From Gemmatimonadota bacterium (GTDB taxonomy: Bacteria; Gemmatimonadota; Gemmatimonadetes; Gemmatimonadales; Gemmatimonadaceae), in contig JAQBPV010000203.1 of the NCBI GenBank assembly GCA_028287345.1, positions 1 through 32,020 of the forward strand: a stretch of DNA of 32,020 bases, written 5' to 3'. This document shows, piece by piece, positions 9,557-17,627 of the stretch. Position numbers and translations under genes: made by a program. The number at the start of each line of letters is the position of its first letter. Position 1 is the stretch's first letter. The notes beneath the pieces were generated by a model. That model saw nothing but the letters and a program-made list of their open reading frames with translations. It was not told where the DNA came from and did not search any database.

Positions 9557-9964
9557 TCACTGGCCAGCGGTCGATTCTCCCGTACCGATCCAACGACGCA
9601 CTTCCGCCACGACCGTTCTCGGCTCCACCGGCTTCGCGAGATAGGCGGTGAACCCCATCTGCAGCGCGCGCTCACGATCGTCGGTGAGCGCATGCGCGGT
9701 GAGCGCGATGATCGGGATGGCCATCGTCGTTGGATCCTTGCGCAGGATCCGCGTCGCCTCCCAGCCGTCCATGCCGGGAATCGAGATGTCCATCAGGATG
9801 AGGTCGGGCAGCGCACTGCGCGCAAGCGCGACAGCCTGCACGCCATCCTCCGCCTCCACGACGTCGTAGCCGACGTGTCGGAGCACGGTGGAGTATATGA
9901 TCCGATTGTCCTCGTTGTCTTCCACGAGGAGAATGGTCTGGCCAATTCGTGCTGTGGGTTCCAC
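9557..9964 (-). CDS. Single-domain response regulator (CheY-like)
   Basis: A receiver domain stands alone: TILLVEDNEDN carries the acidic pocket, LILMDISIPGMDGWEATR carries the phospho-acceptor Asp, IIALTAHAL has the conserved Thr/Ser position, and YLAKPVEP supplies the Lys. I start at the GTG at 9964, giving 135 aa, the usual size; a TTG at 10042 would add an Arg/Pro-rich N-terminus unlike the family. The sequence style (ALTAHAL, MGFTAYLAKPV) is that of receivers found in hybrid kinases and phosphorelays, so a partner kinase encoded elsewhere is expected. No output domain is present. It lies between rpiB and the PAP2 gene on the same strand. Confidence 0.88.
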   Translation of the reverse strand: MEPTARIGQTILLVEDNEDNRIIYSTVLRHVGYDVVEAEDGVQAVALARSALPDLILMDISIPGMDGWEATRILRKDPTTMAIPIIALTAHALTDDRERALQMGFTAYLAKPVEPRTVVAEVRRWIGTGESTAGQ

Positions 9965-10051
9965 GCGACGGCGGAGAGGTGGGGGGCGACGGCGCCTTCG
10001 CCATCTATATGCAAAGCTACCGCTGTTCGTTGAACCAGCCAATGACGAAGA

Positions 10052-10519
10052 TCAGGCTGGGCCCGATCGCTGACCCGCGCGTTCGAGCGCCGCGATCTTC
10101 TCCACGCGCCGCCGATGCCGCTCGGCACCGGAGAATGTCGCGCTCAGGAAGTCCTTCACCAGCTCGGCGGCCAGCTCCTCACCGATGACCCGCGCCCCGA
10201 GGCAGAGGACATTCATGTCGTCGTCCTCTACGCCCTGCCGCGCCGAAAACGAGTCGTGGCACATGCAGGCACGAATGCCGATGACCTTGTTGGCCGCGAT
10301 GGCGGCACCCACCCCGCTCCCGCACACCAACACCCCACGCTCGGCTCGGCCACTGGTGACCGCGCGCGCAACCACCACAGCGACGTCCGGGTAGTCGTCG
10401 CCCGGCACGATCTCCGGCGAGCCCACGTCCACCAACTCGTGGCCCAGCGCCGCGAGCTCTGCGAAGACCCGATCGCGCAGCGCCCAGCCAGCGTGATCTG
10501 CGGCAAAGGCAACTTTCAT
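10052..10519 (-). CDS. rpiB: Ribose-5-phosphate isomerase B (RpiB/LacAB family)
   Basis: A 155-aa product starting MKVAFAADHAGW, preceded by GGGGGA seven bases before the ATG; the ATG overlaps the stop of the beta-lactamase-like gene (ATGA). RpiB interconverts ribose-5-phosphate and ribulose-5-phosphate in the pentose phosphate pathway. The anion-hole and base region is intact: VCGSGVGAAIAANK with Cys66, the base in E. coli RpiB, followed by GIRACMCHDSFSARQG. One oddity: the His that in E. coli (His99) helps open the sugar ring is Asp here, in VEDDDMNVLCLG, while relatives I recall read EHDDMN or REHN. It may still be active or prefer another sugar phosphate such as allose-6-phosphate. Confidence 0.9.
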   Translation of the reverse strand: MKVAFAADHAGWALRDRVFAELAALGHELVDVGSPEIVPGDDYPDVAVVVARAVTSGRAERGVLVCGSGVGAAIAANKVIGIRACMCHDSFSARQGVEDDDMNVLCLGARVIGEELAAELVKDFLSATFSGAERHRRRVEKIAALERAGQRSGPA

Positions 10520-11427
10520 TTGTCCCCCGAAATGTGCGTCCACACCAGCTTCGAGATGTCGGCGATCAGTGACTTTGCAATCTTCTCGTCAGGGATGTTG
10601 CGTGTCAGCACCACGAGGACGTAAGGCGCCCGGCCGGCAGGATAGACGATCGCGGCGTCGTGCAGCGTCGCCGTGATGGAACCTGTCTTATGCGCTACCG
10701 GCGTCCCCTTTGGCACTCCCGCCGGGATCTCGTCGTTGAACTCCTGGCGGAGCAGCACCTCCTTCATGAGCCGGGCGCTCGCCGGATTGAGTGCGTCGCC
10801 GCGTTCGATTCGCTCGAGGAGCACCGCCAGGTCCGCCGACGTCGTGGTGTTGTTTCGGCCAAGCTCGTAAGCCTTGCCGTCCTCCACGCCGCGCAACACG
10901 CGGATGTGCGTCGCACCCAGGGCATGCGCGGTCGCATTGGCCTGTTCCGCGCCAACGAGCGCGATGAGAGCATTCGTCGCCAGGTTGCTCGAGCGGACGA
11001 TCATCCGCTCCATCAGTTCGCGGACCGGCACGCGCTCGCCCACCCGCGAGTAGACCGACGAGTCGCTGTCCTCCCCGGCACTGAGCGAGTACGGCGACCC
11101 GTCCACGATCGAATGGAAGCGATTGACCAGGAGGACGCCCTGATCGAGGGTGATCCGCCCCGCTTCCGCCGACCGCAGTACCTCGAGCATGACCGGAATC
11201 TTCATGGTGCTCGCCGCGTGGAAGTCCACGTCGGCCTTGATGTCGAGCACCTCGCCGCTGCCCAAATCCCGGAAGCTGACCGCCACCTCGGCGCCCGGAA
11301 CCGACTGGATTCGCTGTTCCACCTGGCGTCGCAGCGCGTCGGTCTGGGCCCCCTGAGCCGCAGCGGCAACAGGATTGCAGATGGGCCACGCCAGCGTGAT
11401 GGCCGTCACGGTCAGGAGAAGTCTCAT
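10516..11427 (-). CDS. Class A beta-lactamase-like serine hydrolase
   Basis: This 303-aa exported protein has a signal peptide (MRLLLTVTAI..., likely cleavage after AAAAQ). The penicillin-recognising triad is visible: S73-T-M-K76 (nucleophile and Lys), S146-S-N148 (SxN motif) and K247-T-G (KTG). The omega-loop is unusual: the stretch before NNTTT reads RGVEDGKAYEL, so the general-base Glu166 equivalent could be E182 or E188 but is not in the classical ExxLN setting. It may be a true beta-lactamase or a related serine hydrolase acting on cell-wall peptides. I chose ATG 11427 rather than GTG 11451 because it gives a proper signal peptide. It is coupled to rpiB by a 4-bp overlap. Confidence 0.85.
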   Translation of the reverse strand: MRLLLTVTAITLAWPICNPVAAAAQGAQTDALRRQVEQRIQSVPGAEVAVSFRDLGSGEVLDIKADVDFHAASTMKIPVMLEVLRSAEAGRITLDQGVLLVNRFHSIVDGSPYSLSAGEDSDSSVYSRVGERVPVRELMERMIVRSSNLATNALIALVGAEQANATAHALGATHIRVLRGVEDGKAYELGRNNTTTSADLAVLLERIERGDALNPASARLMKEVLLRQEFNDEIPAGVPKGTPVAHKTGSITATLHDAAIVYPAGRAPYVLVVLTRNIPDEKIAKSLIADISKLVWTHISGDK

Positions 11428-11544
11428 GGCGCCGAATATAGAGTGCACCACACGGTATGAAAGCGCACCTCGCGTTGCGTTTCATGCGTTCACTCGTTAT
11501 GACGACGGAGCGACCGCGCTCCTTCCTTCCGAAATCACTCAGCG

Positions 11545-11997
11545 ATGACGCCTGACCAAAGTGCGAACAACGAGCGCGCTACCACGTCCGTCGCCAAGCA
11601 GGAACGCCTCCGCTTTTCCACGTTTTCACTCGATCGCACGCCTTCCGGGAATGTGACCTGTCGGGTCACTCTCGAATTCGGCCCGGGCGAACAGGTGACA
11701 GGCATGGTTACGGGGCAGGCAAGTCCTGCCGGCGACACCCGCCTCGGCGCAGAGGCGGCAATCCGCGCGCTGGAAGTCTTTACCGACCGCTCGATCACCT
11801 TCGAGCTGATCGGCGTAAAAGTGGTCCGTGCTTTCGACGCCAACGTCGTCATCACCTCCATCATGCAGCATGGCGATGCCGGACCCGATCGCCTGCTCGG
11901 CTGCTATCTCGCGGAGGGCGACCTCGTGCGAGGCGCCGCGCTCTCCGTGCTCAACGCCACCAATCGCGTTCTGGGTACGTATTTTCTCACCCGCTAG
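11545..11997 (+). CDS. Protein of unknown function
   Basis: I do not recognise this 150-aa protein. It has no signal peptide or membrane segment and begins with about 20 polar residues (MTPDQSANNERATT). The rest looks like a compact alpha/beta domain: strands around VTCRVTLEFG and VTGMVTGQAS, a Gly/Arg turn and helix (RLGAEAAIRALEVF), then strands and turns through FDANVVITSIMQHG and a C-terminal helix. The strand-GxxxxxG-helix-strand order recalls small regulatory alpha/beta domains such as the LeuA allosteric domain, but I would not assign it. It is divergent from the beta-lactamase-like gene across a gap of 117 bp and sits 67 bp before the transglycosylase gene, possibly co-transcribed. 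Confidence 0.75.
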   Translation: MTPDQSANNERATTSVAKQERLRFSTFSLDRTPSGNVTCRVTLEFGPGEQVTGMVTGQASPAGDTRLGAEAAIRALEVFTDRSITFELIGVKVVRAFDANVVITSIMQHGDAGPDRLLGCYLAEGDLVRGAALSVLNATNRVLGTYFLTR

Positions 11998-12064
11998 TAT
12001 CCGGTAGGTATCCCCCCGCCCGCCGCATCCTTACCCTTACGGGCGCAGTTCACCGGAGACTCCG

Positions 12065-13666
12065 TTGAAGCACACACTACCGACCCTCGGTACGATCGTC
12101 CTGTTCCTGTCGGCGATCCTTCCGTCGGACGCACGCGCCCAGTCGGGCGACAGTCTCTCGAAGCATGTCGTGGTGCCCGCCGGCCATCCGTCGATGCCGG
12201 CTACGGTTCGCCCCGAGAGTGCACCCGTGTCGTCCGTTGACGTCGCGCGCCGGACAGTCGAGCTCTTTGGTGATTCACTGGCTACCATGCCCGTGATCAA
12301 GGCGGGCGAGGATTCCATCGTCGAGCCGACGTGGGACATGGACGTCCGCTCCTATGAGTCGCAGGAGCGTGTCGCACACTATGTCGGCCTGTTCACCGGC
12401 CGGTCCAAGGAGCGTATTCGCGACCGCCTCGAGCGTGGCACGCGCTACGAGCCGATGATCCGCGCCAAGCTGAAGGCGGGCGGCGTGCCCGAGGACATGT
12501 ACTACCTGGCGCTCATCGAGAGCGGCTTCGACAACAACGCCTACTCGCGCGCCGCTGCCGTCGGCATGTGGCAGTTCATGACATCGACCGCGAAAGGCAT
12601 GGGCATGCGCGTGGACTGGTGGGTCGACGAGCGTCGTGATCCCATCAAGTCGACGTCGGCTGCCGTCCGCTTCATCAAGGAGTTGAAGGAGCAGTTCGGC
12701 TCCCTCTACCTCGCGGCTGCCGCGTACAATGGCGGTCCCGGTCGCATAGCTCGCGGAATGACCCGGTACGCGGACGACCTCGACAACACGCAGGGCGAGG
12801 ACGCCTTTTTCGTCCTGGCCGAGAAGGACTACCTGAAGAACGAGACGCGCGAGTACGTGCCGCAACTCATCGCGGCGGCGCTGATCGCCAAGGAGCCGGC
12901 GCGATACGGCATGGAGCTTCATCCGCGCGAAGCGTACGCCTACGACTCGGTGCGGGTACCGCCCAGCACCCCGCTCGCAGCGATCGCCAAGGCGGCCGGA
13001 ACATCGGTCGCCACGGTGGCCGAGCTCAATTCACACCTCCTGCGCGGCATGACTCCGCCACGCGACGCCTATCTGGTCCGCATCCCGACGGGCAGCGCAG
13101 CAGGATTCGATTCCGCCTTCGCTGAGCTGCCCAAGTCCGACCGCGTGGCGACGAAGGTCGTCGAGTCGAAGAAGGGCGACACCGCCGCTCGGCTCGCGAA
13201 TGCGCACGGGATCTCCGAGTCGGCCGTTGTGGGCTTCAATCCCAAGCTGCGCCGGCTCAAGAGCGGCCGCCTCGCACCGGGTCAGGCCATCCTCATCCCG
13301 ACCGCGGCCGTAGCTGCGGCCGCCATCAACGTGCCCGATCCGTCCATCGAGAAGTATCCGGGCAGCACGAAGAAGATGAAGGTGCACGCCGTGAAGAAGG
13401 GCGAATCTCTGGGCGGCATCGCGAAGAAGTACGGCACGACTTCCGCCCGAATCATGAAGCTCAATGGCCTCAGGAAGCCGATGATCTTCCCGGGTCAGAG
13501 CCTGATCGTCTCCGGCGCCCCGTCCAGGACGAAGGTGAAAGCCGCGCGGCTCGTGAAGTCCGAGAAGTCGGCGAGCAAGTCCGGCAAGTCGTCGAAGCTT
13601 TCCGAGGCGACCAGGTCGAAGCCGAAGGTCACGACCGCGAAGAAGGGCTCCGTAGCTGCCCGGTAG
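12065..13666 (+). CDS. Membrane-bound lytic transglycosylase (MltD-like) with LysM domains
   Basis: 533 aa. The start is TTG at 12065, supported by GGAG at 12055-12058 and the immediate signal peptide (MKHTLPTLGTIVLFLSAILP, cleavage near ARAQS). An SLT domain spans about residues 125-240, with catalytic Glu in LALIESGFDNNAYS (E152) followed by AAVGMWQFMTSTA and AAYNGGPGR. Three LysM-like modules follow (about 295-341, 365-412 and 440-483); the last (VKKGESLGGIAKKYGTT) is the most canonical. The C-terminal 50 residues are Lys/Ser-rich and basic. Such enzymes cleave the MurNAc-GlcNAc bond forming 1,6-anhydroMurNAc, with LysM tethering them to peptidoglycan. MltD of E. coli has two LysM modules, so three is an extended version. 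Confidence 0.93.
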   Translation: MKHTLPTLGTIVLFLSAILPSDARAQSGDSLSKHVVVPAGHPSMPATVRPESAPVSSVDVARRTVELFGDSLATMPVIKAGEDSIVEPTWDMDVRSYESQERVAHYVGLFTGRSKERIRDRLERGTRYEPMIRAKLKAGGVPEDMYYLALIESGFDNNAYSRAAAVGMWQFMTSTAKGMGMRVDWWVDERRDPIKSTSAAVRFIKELKEQFGSLYLAAAAYNGGPGRIARGMTRYADDLDNTQGEDAFFVLAEKDYLKNETREYVPQLIAAALIAKEPARYGMELHPREAYAYDSVRVPPSTPLAAIAKAAGTSVATVAELNSHLLRGMTPPRDAYLVRIPTGSAAGFDSAFAELPKSDRVATKVVESKKGDTAARLANAHGISESAVVGFNPKLRRLKSGRLAPGQAILIPTAAVAAAAINVPDPSIEKYPGSTKKMKVHAVKKGESLGGIAKKYGTTSARIMKLNGLRKPMIFPGQSLIVSGAPSRTKVKAARLVKSEKSASKSGKSSKLSEATRSKPKVTTAKKGSVAAR

Positions 13667-13795
13667 CGCCTGACGACTAGTCCATCCGGCTTCAGTTTGT
13701 GTCCGTCCAGTCCGTTCTTGTCGAGTCAAATCTCCCCCTCTTTACCCGGCGAACGGCCTCGGGCAGGCATCGGAGGTTTCGAACAGCGACACAAG

Positions 13796-13835
13796 TCGAA
13801 GGGCTGGCCTCCGTCACCGGAGACCAGCCCTTCGA
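13796..13835. terminator. Strong hairpin between convergent genes, likely bidirectional terminator
   Basis: TCGAAGGGCTGG (13796-13807) pairs perfectly with CCAGCCCTTCGA (13824-13835), and inside this CTCCG/CGGAG pair around TCAC after one mismatch, giving about 17 paired bases with a 4-nt loop. It lies between the stop of the MltD-like gene and the stop of the opposing transglycosylase. There is no clear U-tract, so it may act as a weak intrinsic terminator or as a 3'-end stabiliser. Confidence 0.65.
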
Positions 13836-13860
13836 GTATTCAAGCCAGAAGAGAACAGAG

Positions 13861-14565
13861 CTATTCCACGATACCCTTGCCGCGAACGCCCTTCATGAGG
13901 ATGCGGTCGTAGCCATTGGACGGGTTGTCTCCCTGCGCACGCGACTTGGCCACTGCGACCGGGCCGCGATTGTACACCAGCAGGGCCGTCTTCATGTTGC
14001 CGTCGTACTCATTCACCAGGCCGCGCAGATATCGAAAGCCGATACGCAGATTGGTGTTCGGATTGTAGAGCTTCTGAACCGTGATGTCCTTCTGATAGAA
14101 CCTGGCCGTCGACGGCATGAGCTGCGTCAGGCCAATCGCGCCCACCGGGCTCGTCGCCCGAGGCTTGAAGTCACTCTCCAGCTTCACCAGCCGGAACGCC
14201 AACTCCGGGTCGATCCCCTCGGCCTGCGCAACGTCGACGATCGTGCTGGCCAGCTTTGCGTCGATGCCGTACCGCGTGGAGTAGCTGATGATGTTGTTCG
14301 CCCGGGCCAACAGCGTCCGAGCCAGTTCCAGTTCACCACGTGCCGAGTCGAGCTGTGTTGCGAGCGTGCGGTCAGTGCTGAGATCGATGCGAAAAGGAGC
14401 CTTCGTAACCAGTGCTGCTTCTGCATCAGTCGCCGCAGGTGAGCGGTTTCCGACGAGGAAGCCCACCGCAGAGAAGAAAGAGAGGGCGAGAACGGTCTGC
14501 TTGATCCGATTTCGTCGCCTCTGTCCGTCTCCGCGATGCACGTACGTGCCTCGTAGAGTTTTCAT
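13861..14565 (-). CDS. Lytic transglycosylase (SLT domain)
   Basis: 234 aa. A basic N-terminus (RGDGQRRRNRIKQ) precedes one hydrophobic segment (about residues 22-39), so it is a signal anchor or uncleaved signal. The SLT domain occupies the C-terminal half: catalytic Glu130 in LVKLESDFKPRATSPVGAIG, then LTQLMPSTARFY and LLVYNRGP, which replaces the commoner YNxG-P. A helical stretch (residues 65-115) links it to the membrane. The start ATG has AGGGG upstream, inside a palindrome described separately. It follows moaC on the same strand after 56 bp and converges on the LysM transglycosylase, so two peptidoglycan-cleaving enzymes face each other here. Confidence 0.88.
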   Translation of the reverse strand: MKTLRGTYVHRGDGQRRRNRIKQTVLALSFFSAVGFLVGNRSPAATDAEAALVTKAPFRIDLSTDRTLATQLDSARGELELARTLLARANNIISYSTRYGIDAKLASTIVDVAQAEGIDPELAFRLVKLESDFKPRATSPVGAIGLTQLMPSTARFYQKDITVQKLYNPNTNLRIGFRYLRGLVNEYDGNMKTALLVYNRGPVAVAKSRAQGDNPSNGYDRILMKGVRGKGIVE

Positions 14566-14571
14566 AAGTTG

Positions 14572-14588
14572 AACCCCTATAAAGGGTT
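14572..14588 (-). promoter_or_regulatory. Palindrome over the leader of the transglycosylase gene
   Basis: On the plus strand AACCC CTATAAA GGGTT forms a 5-bp inverted repeat with an AT-rich centre, 7 bp before the ATG of the minus-strand transglycosylase. It covers the presumed ribosome-binding AGGGG, so folding of the RNA would hide it; the TATA-like centre could alternatively be part of a promoter. Function is inferred from position only. Confidence 0.3.
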
Positions 14589-14621
14589 ACGTCCAGTTGT
14601 CCAGCTTGCTGCTCCAATAGG

Positions 14622-15131
14622 TTAAGGTGATTCCCCCGGACCATCAAGCCTTGCGTATTCGCCACCCACTCCACCCGTTTTGTGGGTCAACGATATATCG
14701 CCGATCGTCATGGACCGGTCCATCGCCTTCGCCATGTCGTAGACCGTGAGCAGTGCCACACTCACCGCAGTGAGCGCTTCCATCTCGACTCCAGTCTTGC
14801 CAATCGTCTTTGCAATCGCTTCGACGCGCACGCCCGGCAGGCTCGGATCAGGCGTGAGATTCACGGCGACGTCAGTGAGTGCGAGCGGATGACACAGCGG
14901 GATGAGATCGGAGGTCCGCTTGGCCGACATGATCCCCGCGAGCCGGGCGACGCCGAGGACATCGCCCTTGGCCACCGAGTTGGCGACGATCGCGTCGAGC
15001 GTCGACCGTTGCATCACGATCGACCCGGTGGCGCGGGCCATACGGTGCGTGTCGGCCTTCGCGCTCACGTCCACCATTCGCGCTGTTCCATCAGCGGCCA
15101 CGTGTGACAGCTTGCCCCGATTCTCGGTCAT
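14622..15131 (-). CDS. moaC: Cyclic pyranopterin monophosphate synthase MoaC
   Basis: 169 aa. MoaC converts 3',8-cyclo-7,8-dihydro-GTP, the MoaA product, to cyclic pyranopterin monophosphate in molybdenum cofactor synthesis. The family signature GVEMEALTAVSVALLTVYDMAKA is intact. Catalytic residues known from E. coli (K51, D128, K131, K147) align to K55, D132, K135 and K151 with a constant offset of four, all conserved. SDLIPLCHPL is also typical. The ATG overlaps the holB stop (ATGA), so it is coupled to the polymerase subunit gene; no other mo genes are in the window. Confidence 0.96.
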   Translation of the reverse strand: MTENRGKLSHVAADGTARMVDVSAKADTHRMARATGSIVMQRSTLDAIVANSVAKGDVLGVARLAGIMSAKRTSDLIPLCHPLALTDVAVNLTPDPSLPGVRVEAIAKTIGKTGVEMEALTAVSVALLTVYDMAKAMDRSMTIGDISLTHKTGGVGGEYARLDGPGESP

Positions 15132-16279
15132 GCGATCAGCCGCTCGAGTGAGCGCATCAGCTGGCTCGTGATGAGCTGAGGGTTTACGAGCTTGGCGGCG
15201 CGCTCCTTCGCCCTCTCCACTTCGTCCACGGCCATGGCCGCGCCTCGCGCACCGCGACGATTGCCTCGTTCCGCGGCAGCTCGGGCGCGCTCATGCAGCA
15301 GCGTCGTGAGGGCCTCGAGCGCGGTACTGTACGCACCGCGCGCCTTGCTCGACCCCTGAGCGAGTGCCGTCCGCATCTGCTCCTGCCGGTCGCGATTCGA
15401 CGCCGCGTCGAGAATTCGCCGAGCACGAGCGAGGGCGGCTGCCCATTCGGCTCCAGCGACCAGCGCACCGGGTGCGCCATTCGCCACTCGACGCTGCTCC
15501 TCGAGCTTCTTCGGCCCGCCTGCGGCCGCGATCGCTGCCTGCATCGCCGGCTCGGCCAGCACGGCGTCGACGTCGGCAGCCCCCATGGCGGGAACGCGAA
15601 TCGCCACGACGCGCGACCGGATTGTCGGGATCAGCGCTCCTGGTTCACTCGTCGTGAGGATGATGGTCGCTTTGGCGGGCGGTTCCTCGAGGAGCTTGAG
15701 AAACGCCCCCGCCGCCTCCTCCGAGCCCTCCTGCAACACCATCCGCTCGGCCTCGCCGAGGATGTAGATCTTTCGCGCGGCCATCGCGGGCGCCATGGCC
15801 GCGGAGTGGATGATCGCCCTGATCGTCGAGATGTAGAGTCCTTCCTCGGGAGCCGGGGGCGCGTACACGCCCGTCTGCGTCCGCTCGCCGATGGCCTCGC
15901 GAAAGTCGTCCTCAATCTTCGCCGGAGTCATGTCGCCGCTCTTGGGCCGCGGGCGAGGAAAGTACCAATGGAGGTCGGGATGAGTGCCGGCGAGCGCGTA
16001 CCGGCAATGCTGGCAGTTGCCGCACGGGCGAGGCTCGGGTCCGCTACACAGCAGGCGCTGGCCGAGCCAGAGCGCGAGCCTCTGCTTGCCGACGCCGAGA
16101 GGACCGTGAAGCATGATGGAGCCCGGCAGCGCGTCGCGCCGGATGGCGTCGTCGAAGCGAGCGCGAAGGACTGAATGGCCGTGAAGGGGGAGCAGGGGCA
16201 CGAAGAGAAGCTTGCGCGGTTGGACCGCCGATCGGTAGGCCTGAACAGGTGCGTTTTGGGCATGGTTCGTGACGGTCAT
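15128..16279 (-). CDS. holB: DNA polymerase III delta' subunit (clamp loader)
   Basis: 383 aa. An AAA+ domain begins HGHSVLRARFDDAIRRDALP; the Walker A is GPLGVGKQ (K65), with Gln in place of Ser/Thr, consistent with delta' subunits that do not hydrolyse ATP. A four-Cys zinc module follows (C78, C86, C89, C92; CGNCQHC). GAFLKLLEEPPAKATIILTTSEP is the conserved sensor region, and the SRC motif reads SRV. The insert with PRPRPKSGDMTPAKIEDDF fits the family's acidic/Pro loop. As part of the clamp loader it opens and loads the beta clamp. Start ATG 16279 is only 28 bp from the divergent PfpI gene, so promoters of both must overlap; a shorter start is possible. Confidence 0.9.
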   Translation of the reverse strand: MTVTNHAQNAPVQAYRSAVQPRKLLFVPLLPLHGHSVLRARFDDAIRRDALPGSIMLHGPLGVGKQRLALWLGQRLLCSGPEPRPCGNCQHCRYALAGTHPDLHWYFPRPRPKSGDMTPAKIEDDFREAIGERTQTGVYAPPAPEEGLYISTIRAIIHSAAMAPAMAARKIYILGEAERMVLQEGSEEAAGAFLKLLEEPPAKATIILTTSEPGALIPTIRSRVVAIRVPAMGAADVDAVLAEPAMQAAIAAAGGPKKLEEQRRVANGAPGALVAGAEWAAALARARRILDAASNRDRQEQMRTALAQGSSKARGAYSTALEALTTLLHERARAAAERGNRRGARGAAMAVDEVERAKERAAKLVNPQLITSQLMRSLERLIA

Positions 16280-16307
16280 CCGTTACGCCCCCACCACGGA
16301 GTATCCT

Positions 16308-16958
16308 ATGAGCTCGGGACTACAGGGAAAGCGAGTCGCCATCCTCGCGACGGACGGCGTCGAACAGGTCGAGCTCGAGGCGCCGCGGAAAGCGCTGGAC
16401 GATGCGGGGGCGGTCACGCACCTGATCGCACCCAAGGGCGAGTCGATTCAAGCGATGAATCACGATGAGAAGGGCGCACGCATTCCTGTCGACCGGCTGC
16501 TGGCCGATGTGCGGCCAAGCGACTACGACGCGCTTGTGCTTCCGGGTGGCGTGGCCAATCCCGATCGCCTGCGCACCGACGAGAAGGCGGTCCAGTTCGT
16601 CCGCGAGTTCATGCTCGCCGACAAGCCCGTAGCGGCGATCTGCCACGCTCCGTGGATGCTCGTGGAGGCAGGCGCTGTGGCCGGCCGCACGCTGACGTCG
16701 TGGCCGTCTCTCAAGACCGACATCCGGAACGCGGGTGGCGAATGGGTGGACGAAGTCGTCCGTGTGGATGACAGGCTGATCACGAGCCGGACGCCGGCCG
16801 ACCTTCCGAACTTCTGCGCGACGATCGTTCGCGAGTTCGAGACGCGGATCGAGGTGGAGGGGCGGCGGGTAGAGACAATGGGCGAGCAAAGTTTTCCGGC
16901 GAGTGACCCACCGCCGGGCCCGAGCGCGATCGGCGGTGAAGGGGCGGCGCGAGGGTAG
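16308..16958 (+). CDS. DJ-1/PfpI family protein (type 1 glutamine amidotransferase-like)
   Basis: 216 aa from ATG 16308, preceded by GGAG (16298-16301). The domain spans residues 8-180, with the nucleophile elbow AICHAPWML (Cys112-His113), LVLPGG, and an N-terminal acidic residue in the VEQVELEAP region. This composition matches the YhbO/PfpI branch, described as deglycases, stress proteins or proteases; the precise reaction of this branch is disputed and cannot be inferred here. The last 35 residues are Gly/Pro-rich and probably disordered. A longer GTG start at 16269 would overlap holB and is less likely. Confidence 0.9.
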   Translation: MSSGLQGKRVAILATDGVEQVELEAPRKALDDAGAVTHLIAPKGESIQAMNHDEKGARIPVDRLLADVRPSDYDALVLPGGVANPDRLRTDEKAVQFVREFMLADKPVAAICHAPWMLVEAGAVAGRTLTSWPSLKTDIRNAGGEWVDEVVRVDDRLITSRTPADLPNFCATIVREFETRIEVEGRRVETMGEQSFPASDPPPGPSAIGGEGAARG

Positions 16959-16964
16959 ATTTAA

Positions 16965-17004
16965 CTTTGTAGCGTAAAGCACTTGACAATCCGGTGCACT
17001 TCCG
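16965..17004 (+). promoter_or_regulatory. Promoter with AT-rich operator-like element
   Basis: TTGACA at 16983-16988 is a perfect -35 box; 17 bp on, CATCCT is a poor -10. Immediately upstream is CTTT-N7-AAAG (16965-16979) in an AT-rich island within very GC-rich DNA. The downstream operon ends in a winged-helix regulator, so this could be its autoregulatory operator. Inferred from position and composition. Confidence 0.4.
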
Positions 17005-17018
17005 GCATCCTCCCTCCC

Positions 17019-17627
17019 ATGACGCGCGTGCTCCCGCTCAGACCCCCCGAACCGCCCGAGATGCATGCCCGGGCCATGGACAATCTGCGCTATATCCGGC
17101 AGACCATGGAGGCCGCGGCCACATTCACGGCCGTGTCGGGCTGGGGTATGGTCATCACCGGCTTCACCGCCGTTGCAGCCGCGCTGCTTGCCGGCGCTAC
17201 GCACAGTCCGACTCGCTGGCTCTTCGTCTGGCTCTGCGAGGGATGCCTCTCCGTCGCCATTTCGGTGTATACGATGGCGCTCAAGGCACGCGCGGCGAAA
17301 CTGCCGCTCTGGTCCGAGCCGGCGCGCAAGATCGTCTTCAGCTTCGCGCCACCCATGCTCGTCGGCGCACTGCTCACGCTGCTCTTCTTCGAGCGCGGGC
17401 TCGTCGCACTTCTTCCCGGTGTGTGGATGCTCCTGTACGGAGTGGGCGTCGTCGCGGCTGGCACGTTCTCGGTTCGTATAGTTCCCGTCATGGGCATCGC
17501 GTTCATGATCGTCGGTACCGTCGCGCTGTTCGCGCCGGCCTCCTGGGCGGTCGCGTCCATGGTCGCAGGGTTCGGCGGACTTCATCTCCTGTTCGGCACG
17601 TTGATCGCGCGGAGGCACGGTGGCTAA
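17019..17627 (+). CDS. Hypothetical polytopic membrane protein
   Basis: 202 aa from ATG 17019; an in-frame TTG at 16983 is inside the TTGACA promoter box and is rejected. After a polar N-terminus (PLRPPEPPEMHARAMDNLRYIRQTMEAA) there are about six hydrophobic segments with short loops, for example GMVITGFTAVAAALLAG and PVMGIAFMIVGTVALFA. No catalytic motif is seen. It overlaps the start of a winged-helix regulator gene by 8 bp, so the two form an operon; a membrane sensor or a target controlled by the regulator is plausible but unproven. Confidence 0.8.
   Translation: MTRVLPLRPPEPPEMHARAMDNLRYIRQTMEAAATFTAVSGWGMVITGFTAVAAALLAGATHSPTRWLFVWLCEGCLSVAISVYTMALKARAAKLPLWSEPARKIVFSFAPPMLVGALLTLLFFERGLVALLPGVWMLLYGVGVVAAGTFSVRIVPVMGIAFMIVGTVALFAPASWAVASMVAGFGGLHLLFGTLIARRHGG

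Noticed and set aside
16983..17018. TTG at 16983 as start of the membrane protein
   Set aside because: The TTG is the first half of a TTGACA -35 box; the ATG at 17019 gives a sensible N-terminus.
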